Assembly: GCA_000231825.2 (NCBI GenBank)
Contig: JH720312.1
Location: 471,718-535,717, forward strand
Source of the DNA: Tetrahymena elliotti 4EA
Taxonomy: Eukaryota > Ciliophora > Oligohymenophorea > Hymenostomatida > Tetrahymenidae
Length of the DNA: 64,000 nt
Direction: 5' to 3'
The notes beneath the pieces were generated by a model, which did no database searches, was not told where the DNA came from, and saw only the letters and a list, made by a program, of their open reading frames with translations. The translations under genes and the position numbers were made by a program. Of the stretch, positions 49,501 to 61,693 are shown in pieces (positions within the stretch are counted from its first letter, which is position 1; each line of letters starts with the position of its first letter).

Positions 49501-52500
49501 CTTTTATTCTAAGATTTAAATCCACTCATATCTTCCGAGCTTTTCATTTTAGAAAACTAATTACTCATTTTTTCACCTACATCTTGTTTGCTTAAACATT
49601 TTGAAAACTCACTCTTTTTATTTTTTAGTGTCTAACTTTAAGTAAGATCTTACTTGTTTAATTATTGTTAGTTTTAAGTTACTTCTTCATTTTACTATTA
49701 TTATTGTTGTTATTGCTGCTAAGAAAAATTACTTCTGTTTGTGTCAATACATAACTGTTAGTTATTAATCAATTCCATCCTAGCAGGAAACTCAGAGTTA
49801 GGGATTTACTTTTGGGTCCCATGAGCATTTGCGAAATCTATCTCATCATAGGATCTCCTTAGTTTATTCATTTCTTCATCAGTCATATCAATGACAGCAT
49901 CATACCTCTATTAATTATGAGCATTTAAGTATTATTCAGTATTATCTAAAGTAGAACTAATATTTTCTTTTTTCAATATATTCGTCTAGTCTCTTGATTA
50001 ATCATCATTTTTTTTAAAGAATTATTGTTTATCATTCATACTTATTTATGAATTCATTAAAGGAGAATTAGTAGTAGTATACTTTGATTTAAGTATTAAA
50101 TCCTATTAGTTTTCGAGTGACATTTTTTATGGAGAAAATGCTTGCTTAGAAGACATCAACATGGTTCTTTGGTCTGAATTCATCTCTTATGTATCATTAT
50201 TGATAGATTATCCTTATTTAAAATGGAATTTTTTCTTAATTTAATCTTAAGAATATTAATGAGTAAACATAGTAGAATTAAACTCGAAAGGAGTTTTGTT
50301 GTTTTTTTTTTAGTTTTATCTATTATTTGAATCTGAAACCGATTATTAATTAGGAACAAATGAATCTTAATCTGCATTTGTTTTCATGGTAGTCTTTAAC
50401 CCATTCTAGATAATTTAGATTGGCTAAATATTTTAAATCTCAATAAGAAAAACTGTAAAACTGTATCCATTCAGTAAATTGAAATCCTCTTAAGTAACAT
50501 TTACTGTCCAATCAAATATATACACATCTTCCCTAAAAAATTTTTTGCTTGAGCTCATAAAGCTATCTACAAGCTTTGAGTCACTATAATCTCTTCCTTG
50601 CATTTTCTTTAAAAATGCTTTATACCCCTAAAAATACTTAGAGCAATCTTTTGAATAAAATTTTTTGTTAAGCTTCCAAAAAAAATCAAATAAATCTTTG
50701 TAGAAAACTTAGAAAATGGTAGTTTAGAGATAAAAATATTAATTATTTTTGCTGTTTGAAATGTATCTTGGGACAAAAAAATAAAAATTTTTAAAAATTT
50801 CTTTTGTAATTTAAAGTTTTTTTAAATATAAATTTATTTTACTTTCAGGAATGATCATTGGAATTTTAATTCCCTCCATTTTAAGTTTACTTTGATGATA
50901 CTTTGCTATTATTTCTGGTAAGTCAGGTATGAATAATTAAATTGGAATCTTATCCATAAGTTCCTTTGTTACATTTTCATCCAGCTAATTAAAAAATGAT
51001 ATGAATGATTTATTTGTTCCCTCTATTTGGTAGCCATTATTTAGGAGCAAGTAGCTTGACTAAGATGTTAATTTTAGAATGAGAGCAGAGAAAACAAAAT
51101 CATCATTGATTTAAAAATAGTAGTTTACATAGATTTTTATTGGGAATAAATAACCTTCTTTATCTTTTGCTATGGCAATTCTATATCTTCTCATGATTTT
51201 AGGGGTTCCTTCAACAATAATTCTTTCTATAATTTGGTCATGGTTTATTGAAATGACATTAGGCATAAGCTGCAAAATGCTTTTCACACTTGAATCAAAA
51301 GCTGTTTTTTTGTACCTTGATATTTATATAATCTTAATAAAGCAAAAGCAATAAGAAATAAAATAATTTATAAAAATACCCAAAAAATTGAGGAGTTCTT
51401 TCTGAATATTTTAGAATTTTTCCTTTTTCTTTTTTGAAGCTGGAAATAATTGATATCACATTTCCATTAAGAACAGTGATTGAGTGGATTAGATTTTAGT
51501 CTTAAGCCAAGCTCTTTGTATGAATTTCATCTACTTTTTTCTCAATTTTGGAAGCAAAAATAGGATCATTCTATACTCTTATTCTCATTATTGAGAGGAA
51601 TTTCAGATAGTAGAGATTTTGCTAAGAATAAGACAGCTCACTCTTCACCATATTTTCTAACTTCATAGATTCATCTATTAACTAAATCATTTAATTTTGC
51701 ATAGTTTCTAACTCTTCATAACCTTCTATCATAGATTACATCAAGTTGACTTTTTGCTCAAGCAACAAAATAATATCTTTTTTAAATTTATCTTTGATTA
51801 CTTCACTTAATACAAATTACTCAAAAACTTCATATTAAACTGCTTCCTCCATATCTTTTTTTCTAAATGAGTATTTTAGAGACCTATTAAAATTTAAAAT
51901 AGAAACTTAAATATCATCATAATCTAAACTAATCTATTGAATAAATGTGAAATAATTTACTTATCTTTTTATTTGATATTATTCTCTATAATTCTAGTAA
52001 TGACTATGTCAATAACTTTGATAAAGTAGGACTTGCTGGTAAATTCTTCTAATTAAGACTTAATTGTGTACAAACCATTTATAATATTGTGTCTATCATT
52101 AACTAGAAAAAACCAATATTTAATACTTAAATCCTCTGTGTTGTAGTTTCTTTCCTTTTTAGATTTGAAAATTAAGTATCTAAAATGATAGTTGATAAAC
52201 TCGTATAACCATTTTTAGAATTATTCTTGTTTATTCATCAAATCTGTAAAGTAGACTCCATTTATTTTTTGATCTTCTGCTTTTTCTACATTTTATTCTA
52301 CCACTTCTAACAGCTACTCAGCAGAAGCTGTATTTCTTTTCTTTCTATTTTTTATTTCTATGTTGTCTTCAGCGACTCTTTCTTCTCCAAATTCCCGATT
52401 TATTTTTTACTAATCATATTAACAAGGACAAAATTTATCTACACAAGTGCTTTGATGAGTTGTCAATATACCTAAATATTTTATTATTAAAAATGTCTAA

Positions 52501-53718
52501 AAATATTAAATAAAATAACCTACCATGTAAAATTAATTTAGCTTTAGAATCAGCTTCCTAAATTCTTTAAAAGAGTTATAGAATTTCATAAAAATGTTAG
52601 CTAACAATACTCGGATAGGATACTGGCTCATCTGAAAGTTTTATACATAAAATGTGATTCTAAATTTATTGATAAAGCACTGTAAAGAAACCAAAAATAA
52701 AAGAAGATCCTATAAATAGCATTTCAAGATGAAATGATTCTTCTATGTAATTGGTAAATTCTCTCAAAGTCAATAAAACAGAACAGTAAGTGAATATTCC
52801 TAAAATTTTCAAATAAACTCCTGAAAGATCAGCTCTGTATATAGGGAAAAAAGAAACATACTCAAAGAGGTAGTAAAAAATTTTGATATTTATAAATATA
52901 AAAACATATGTGTTGTTATTTAGGAAGGCAAGGTACTGGGTTATAATTATCAAGGGATATTCAAAGAATTTTATTTCAGAGTATTTTGATTTGAATGGAT
53001 TTGAAGGAATAAATTCAGCAGAGTGATTAATTATAAAAACCAATATAAAGCAAATCAAAAGACTTAAAATATTTAAAATGCATAGTACTGTAATTGCTGA
53101 ACTTTCTCCATTGTTTAAATTCGAAAATTTTGGCAAATAGCTGCATAGCTATTGATTAGAGCTGTCTAATGAAATAGCTTATCCCACCTAAGGATAGCTG
53201 CATAGAAATTTAGCAAAAATGATTTCTGTTTTAAGCTACATAAAAAACCACCGAAATAAATCAATATAAAGTCCTAAGAACTTTATTTTGTTATAATTAA
53301 GCTTGTAGTTATTTTCATGTATTTTAGTAGATTTTTTAGCAAGTTAGGTAAAGAAATAAATAAAGAGAATATCAACTAAAAGGAGGAGTGTAAGGTAAGC
53401 AGTTGGCACTGCAAATCCAGTAGAAAAATATTGTAATATAGGATTAAATCTTGAATAGATTGTAATCTTCATCCATAACCGAAAAATCGTAGCAGAAGAA
53501 CTTCCTGAGGTTTCATGAGATGAGTTATCTGAATCAAGTTTATGGCTAGAACATAAAACAAATAAGCCAGTCATTTGTATAAAATACCAGCAGTATATAA
53601 TAATACCTCTCACATATTAGCTACTTCTCTGCTCATAATCTCTTTAGTAGATAAACGCGTAAATGTTAGCAAGGTATCTTAATTTTGATTTTTCTTCCTA
53701 TTGCGTTAATGAAGGCAT
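46566..53718 (-). CDS. giant TmcB-like, PAS-domain, multi-pass membrane sensor protein
   Basis: Eight exons: 53718-52524, 52471-51961, 51883-51380, 51315-50843, 50707-48999, 48945-48301, 48040-47483, 47360-46566; GT-AG, all phases agree; 2129 aa. Order of parts: several N-terminal membrane segments (residues about 35-390); a linker with HG...C....CPC, as in TmcB-like ciliate proteins; a helical stretch; a PAS domain at about 725-820 (FGYKKTAFD, LMPNVISINHDQII, GYLFPIKI); a long Asn/Gln/Ser-rich disordered part; then membrane helices flanking two long extracytoplasmic domains, and a short cytoplasmic tail. This architecture recurs in large ciliate families of unknown ligand. A sensory role is likely. 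No kinase or cyclase domain is attached. The exact ends of the TM helices are by eye. Confidence 0.82.
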
Positions 53719-54882
53719 TTTAATACAGATTTAAATAAATCACTGTAACAAGTTTTTATTTGGAGAGAAATGACCTTTTTATTATTCCTTAAATAATAAA
53801 CTTCTTCCTTTTTGAAATACCTTAATAAAGTAATATCACTATCCTTCTATTAGCCAGGTAGAAATTATACTCTCAAGTGGGTTCTTCTTTTATATTTATT
53901 TACTTACTAGCTTTTCTTGTTTGAAAGGAGGATTTAATTAATCAATTATTAAAAAGTGAGTAGAATTCTTTTTTTAATTTAAAAATTAGGTTTATTTGTT
54001 AATAATTTGCTGCTGTTAAATGAAAATCTCTTTTTTTTAAAAGAATCTTCCCAAATTAGTCTTATTCCTTCAGCTAAAATAAAATCTAAGCATAATGAAA
54101 AACAAGCAATACCAATCTAACTGAAAATTTATTCTTACTAATTAAATAGATGTTCTTATGTAATTTAAAAAATTAAGACATCAAAGTTCATTTTTACATT
54201 GATGTCCAAAAACCAAAAAATGTTACAAAAGTTGAATTAAATGTGATTTGAAACTAGAAAATGTGTATTTTTAATTAAATATTTTGAATTTATTTTGTGG
54301 CCACACAAATTTCAACCCAAAATAATTTGTTTATTTTCACTAGAAATTTCATTTGTTCTCTAAAACTGTAAATTAAAATTCCAAGCATCGTTTTATTTAT
54401 GTTCATATAATTTAATCGAACAAAACAAGAATTTTCAATCAGTTTATTAAAATCTGTCAAAAATATTTACTATCACTAACTTTAATAAATTATCAGTATT
54501 AATTATTCAAAAATAATTCCATACTTTATGTAAATAAACTAAACTTTATGAGGAATGTATTTCTTGAAATAAAATTTTCAAAAGAATGCTATTAACTAAT
54601 ATTTGATAACAGAGTTAAATTTTTTTTTCAATTAAAAGTCTAAAAAATAACTCACAGATATTTGATAACTGTGTTAATTTTTTGATAAAACAAAAAATAT
54701 AAAAAAAATAACTCTAAAAATAGTAAATAAATTAAAAACATACAGATTTTTTAATAGATTTAGTTAATTCAATTCTATAAGCTTATCTAGAAACGCAAGA
54801 ATTTAAATTATTTATTAGTTTTGTATGTGCTTATTCAATTAATTTCAAATAAAAAGTAATAGTTTTATGATAATTATTCTTT
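53719..54882. other. AT-rich intergenic DNA
   Basis: Promoter side of the PAS receptor gene and 3' side of the CDK11-like gene. No supported frame; only A/T runs and short palindromes. Confidence 0.5.
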
Positions 54883-56342
<1,460 letters not shown>

Positions 56343-56817
56343 TTTTACTTTTATCTCTAGAAATTTATATCTAAGAAAAATTTGTGTATACTTTTATAGC
56401 TAAAAAATTCAATATATTTTTTAAAGTAAAATTGATTATTAAATTTTGACTTTTGCTCTTAATAATTCTTATAAAAATAGAAACAACTAATCAACAAAAA
56501 GATATATTAAAAAATATATTTTAAAAATTAACAAAGTAATTTTTACAATATCTTTTTCATCTTTTCAAAGTAAACTTTTAAATAGAAAAATAAAACAATT
56601 TAATAAAAAATTGCAAAAAATTAGCTTGTTTATTTGTTTTATTAAAATAAATGAGTATTAATAATAACCTTAATTTGAAAACATTCTATTTATTTTTTGA
56701 TCACTAAATTAGATTATTTATTTGAAAAATTAGTTAGTTAGTAAGTTAAGTACTTTTTTCAAATTTATTCAAAAACATATTTATTTATAGATCAAAGATT
56801 GATATCAATAATTTAAA
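56343..56817. other. divergent intergenic region
   Basis: Short divergent promoter region between the CDK11-like gene (minus) and the coiled-coil gene (plus). No element is recognisable. Confidence 0.5.
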
Positions 56818-57929
56818 ATGAATTCTATCTTGTTTACTGAAGAAGAAAGGCAATAAGGAATAAATTTAGATTAAATTCATCCATTAGAATATGTTCACGC
56901 AAGAAATTATCAGCTACAAAATATACAGCAGAATATCTAAGTTTAAAGAAATATTCAGCAAATAAATGCATTAGATTCTATATATTTAACTAATTTATTT
57001 GATCAATATAGAAGAAAACATTTAGATATTTAAGAAAGAAGAAAATAGCAAGAGAGATTCTTGAATCCAAATCATTTTGATACTATATTATTAAGTGAAA
57101 ATGAATTTAAACGTACAAAAAAATTTTAATCAGGATCTGTAAAAGAGGGTACATTTGGGAATACATAGTAGTTTTCGTAATATGATGATTAAAATGACTT
57201 TAAGACTAGTTAATTTAATGGTTAAAATCCTAATGAAGATACAGAAGAATTAACAGAAGCAGAATTAAAATAGGTAAATAAAATTTAGATGTTTCTGTAA
57301 AACAATTTATTTTACTAAAATAAAGTAAGAAACTTTGAAAAATTAATTATATGAGGAATATATTGAAGGGCAAGAATAAGGTGGTTAGCCTAATAAATTA
57401 ACTAAAGAAGAATAAATTATTTACTCTGTAATTGAATAGTAAAAAGAGGAAGATGATGAAATAAAAGAAATGATAACTTTAAAAAAAGAATGGCTTAAAG
57501 AACTTAACCAAGAAATTGAATAAATAAACAAATAAAACAATAAACTTAAGAAGAAAGCTAATAAATCAGAAGTATGCCGTAATACAAAATTAATAAGTAA
57601 ATTAGCTCCCTCACTACTTACATAATATCATGTATATTTCGATGAAATATTTGATGCTTTGATTGATGACATACTCGAAGAAGAAGTAAAACTTTATTTA
57701 TTTATTAAGATAATAAAGAAATTTATTTTTTTGGACAAAGGTTGAATATTTCAACTAAGTAGAAGAAATGGAAATAAATTAATTGGATGAGTATGAGAAA
57801 AATAAAAATTCATATAAATTAAAAGAAGTAATAAGAAATTAAGCATTATCAAGTAACTTATTTGCATTGATGGATGATTTAGAATAATATGCAGAAGACT
57901 TCTATGACAAATACAATGATGATGAATGA
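56818..57929 (+). CDS. acidic coiled-coil protein of unknown function
   Basis: Three exons: 56818-57273, 57326-57685, 57741-57929; all phase 0 GT-AG; 334 aa. The first 150 residues are Gln/Asn-rich and low in hydrophobics (NSILFTEEERQQGINLDQIH). The middle exon is a strongly charged coiled coil (KKEWLKELNQEIEQINKQNN). The C-terminal exons hold acidic helices: IFDALIDDILEEE, and a tail ending in DDLEQYAEDFYDKYNDDE. No membrane segment, signal or catalytic motif. It shares a divergent promoter region with the CDK11-like gene. I do not recognise the family. A structural or adaptor role is only a guess. Confidence 0.75.
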
Positions 57930-58839
57930 AAAATAATCTAACACTTAATAAATAGCATTTTAAAATCTTTATTTCAAATAAAAATAATTATTAAACAATC
58001 TTAAAGTAAAAAATCAAAAAGCAACATTAATTAAATTAAAAATTTTCTTTGTTATAATTAAATTGATACAATATTTCATATCTAAGTTTGACTAAATATT
58101 TTCATCTATTGATTTTATCATTTATAAATATTTCATATCTAAGTTTGACTAAATATTTTCATCTATTGATTTTATCATTTATAAATTAAAATTTAGTTAA
58201 AATAAATTCTTAAAAATAGATATTATCATTATTTTATTAAAGTGTGCATAATTATTACAATAATAAATATCAAATTTTCAAAAACTTTATTGAGTTATTT
58301 ATTAATTAAAAATGTTATTTAACATAATGTAATATTTGCATTTTTTTACCCTATTTATCTAGAAAATTATTTTTATTGAGTATATTTACTTTGTTAATAA
58401 AAAAAATAATATTTATCCTATGAAAAATTTTAATTTAATCAATTAAAGTATATTTTTTTAAAAAGTATATCTAAAAATAAAGATAGAATTGAAGTATAGA
58501 GAGATATATTATTATAAAATTTACATCTATGTAAAATGCATGAATATAAACATTAAAAAATATAGTTAGTTTTTTATAAAAGATGGTTTGTAATTATTAA
58601 TTTTAAATTTGATTTAAGTGTTAAATTAAGAAATTTTTCAATTTGCTTTATTTATTTATTATATTATTATTTGATTGGCTTTTGATTAGTTTTTATGTAT
58701 AAAATATTATATAAAAGTTATAGATCTTTTCTTTCACTGTATTTAGTTTACATGGTTGATAAAATGCTATGATTAGCTTTTTTTACTAATTTTTTTATAA
58801 TTTCTTTCAGTATTTTTTTGAGATAATAGGCTTTTATCT
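57930..58839. other. spacer with a perfect 57-bp tandem duplication
   Basis: The unit starting ATATTTCATATCTAAGTTTG occurs twice back to back at 58071-58127 and 58128-58184 without a mismatch, a very recent duplication. The rest of the spacer is unremarkable. Confidence 0.7.
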
Positions 58840-61693
58840 TCAAAGGAAATTAGAATCACTTCTAGCTTATAAGATGTAGCTTTTATGTTATTACTATTAA
58901 CTGGGCTTTAAATATGTATTATTATTTGAGAGTAAACTAGAAGAAGGATAAATATTTTAGTTATTGGAAGAGTTTCCATACCCAGTTTGGTGGTGATGTA
59001 TATTCTAACCACTTAGATAACTATTATTATATTAATAATTTGTATAATTGCTTTTATTGGTCAAAACAGTATTTGTGCTTGCATTGCTAAGGACACTATA
59101 TTGGGTTGGTAAGTCATTATCACAATAAACATTGCTGTTAGTATGGCTAAATTATAAAGGCTTGCTAATTACTTTATAAGCATGGTCCCCAGTAGTCACT
59201 TTATGGCTTGATGTATGGGTAGACATATTATTTCTGTAGTTAAATTTAGTGGGGATAGAAGAACTAGTAGGAGCTTTATTTTAGCTTTCAGAATCACGTT
59301 GAAGCATATTTGAGTTATTTATGCTTAATACTGCAGGACGCTTAGCAATAGTATTAGTTTAAACAGGTTAAAATTGAGCAGAGAATCTGCTTTCCAATAT
59401 ATTCAAGCAATCTTAAAACATAGTTTCGTTGATTAAGTTATTGCTTAAAGCAGTTAATTACTTATTCCAAGCAGGAGTAATTCCATTAACCTTTCTTAAG
59501 AAACAAACACTAGCAGCAGAAATAACTTTGATATTGAAATCATTGAATCTGTGATCTATTTATTAAAATTTTTGATTTAATTTAAATTGAAAAAGAATAA
59601 AAAAATTGTTCTTTTTGTTTTATAAATTTATTTGAAATGTTTAATTGCTTCAAAAAAATATAATAAAATAATTTTTGAATGAAGTTTTTTAATGAATGAA
59701 GAAATTAAAATAATTATTTACCTCGAATAATGAGATTAGCAAGACGAGGGTAATCTTTTTCAATTTTTTAGACTATTTGGAAGATACGGGAATCATTTAA
59801 ATCACTAATTTAAACTTTCTTCTTTAAATTATTTGATGAACTGCTAGTACCTAAGTAAGTGGCTCCACTGTTTTCTTTTTCTCCAATTGAGAGGTTATTT
59901 AGTGCTGAGGTAAAATCTTTATTTTCATCATTCTTAAGTCCCTAGTTCTTAATTGTCATAGAATTAGAGTTTTTGTTAGATAAAGCGCTTGGAGTAGTGT
60001 CGTTCTAGTTATACTTTTCTTTAAGAGCATTTTCTTCATTGAAGCTTGAGTTGCTTGAGTTTTCTTCAGTAAATTAATCAGTTGAAAAGACTATTCCCTA
60101 ACTGAGATAATACTCAATAACATCAATAGGAGTTACGCATTACAAATTCCAATTAAGCTCTTTTAAGATTGATTGTTCAACTTAGTAGAATTCTTTTGAG
60201 TCATAAGAAACTAAATTGGAATATCTTTTCAATTTTGAAATAAAAGGGATTCTTTCATCTAACTCAATAGTCTTAGCTTTATTTAAAAAAGAACAAATTT
60301 ATTTAAATTTCAATATAAATTATACTCTGTTTATTCCCACATAAACTAATTTTTATTTTATATCATAAAGTAAGACATAATTAATTGACTACTTTGCTTA
60401 TGATTAGAAAATGAGGATATTTTATTTTTAAAATAATAGATTGCAACAAATATTTATGTATCTTTTTACTTCTTTTTGTGTAGAAATTTTATGAGTATTT
60501 TATGATTTTTGTTTACTTGTTTGTTACGTTGCTATGGTTTTAGAAATTATTTTTTAAATAAGAATTTAGCATAAAATGTTTTTGGAAGATTAAAATAATT
60601 TATTAACATTTTTCTATCTTTTAGATACAATTTAGTTTTTTTCTCTATTTGGTTTTTTTCTATATTGGCATGATTTTACATTTAAATATCAATTTTTAAA
60701 AAAATAAGATTCGCTTTGAATCGATTTGGCTATTATTTTTCAAATTTGTCTTATTGTTTTATCAGGTGATTAGATTCAAAATATTTGAATTAGATATGGT
60801 TTTTCATTATCAATGCAATCAATTTATTTTAAGATTTTCAAAAAAGTTAGATTGGAAATAAAAATAGTTGTTGAAGAAATTTCAATCAAAATTAATTAAA
60901 ATGTTCAATAATTCTTTGCAAAACTTTTAAAATATTTACCAGCAAGCATAACGCAAGTAGCAGCATATATTTGCATGGTCTTGTAGGAAACAGTAGGAAT
61001 TCTGCTCAATGCAAAATCCAAGAACATGACTGCCAAATGAGTTGTGTTCATAGTGAGCTTTAAGTTGTGACTTGTATCGTAAAGCAAATCAAGTAATTAG
61101 TTTCTATTCTGGTTTATATTAAAAATAGATGAATAAATTAATAAATTTTGTTAATTAAATATTCAGTTAAGTCTTTTTTTTTATTCCTTTAAAATATTAT
61201 AGTTAAGAGTTAAAAGTGCTCAATCCAAGTAGAATTTGTTGAATTAAATTGAAACAGAGCAGTTGGGAAGAATTGGTACCATAATTTTAGAATACAAATA
61301 AATGCTTTATTTACCTTATAATATTCAGATTCTTAGTTTATAACTATTTTAGGTAACTTTTGCTTCAAGCATGATGTAAAGAATCTGCTAGGATCAAAAT
61401 ATGTTCCATACTTCATATTTTATGTCTTGTAAGCCTTTGCTCCATCCTTTAAAATAAAATAATATTTAGATGAATTGCTAGACAAAGGAGCTAAGTTCTT
61501 TAGATTGTCATGACAAAATTAAAGTATTTACATGAAGGCAAAGACCGCATTTGAAACAATTAAGTCTTGTCTTATGCTTGATAGTTTTAATGTGTGGACA
61601 AGGGAAATATTCTGAAGTTTTATAGCATTGGCTCTCAACAGAGTCGCGAGAGGATATAGAATCAGAAGAAAAAACTTTATCAGTAGTGCTCAT
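58840..61693 (-). CDS. cyclin with N-terminal Cys/His cluster
   Basis: Five exons: 61693-61532, 61446-61315, 61108-60940, 60276-59722, 59555-58840; phases agree; 577 aa. The cyclin box runs over exons 3 to 5. Exon 3 holds TTHLAVMFLDFALSRIP and YAATCVMLAG. Exon 4 starts AKTIELDERIPFISKL and has QSILKELNWNLQCVTPIDVI. Exon 5 opens with the second-fold helix VISAASVCFLRK. The N-terminus carries CPHIKTIKHKTRLNCFKCGL, a Cys/His-rich motif that could bind zinc and is not usual for cyclins. After the box the protein is Asn/Ser/Gln-rich and disordered. The subfamily is not clear; CDK partnership is inference, and the nearby CDK11-like kinase is a possible candidate. The long low-complexity insert within exon 4 splits the cyclin fold. 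Confidence 0.85.

Noticed and set aside
50240..51300. Idea that the PAS receptor interval contains two or more separate genes
   Set aside because: Intron phases agree at every junction from 53718 to 46566 and the N-terminal, PAS and C-terminal membrane parts occur in the order known for this ciliate family.
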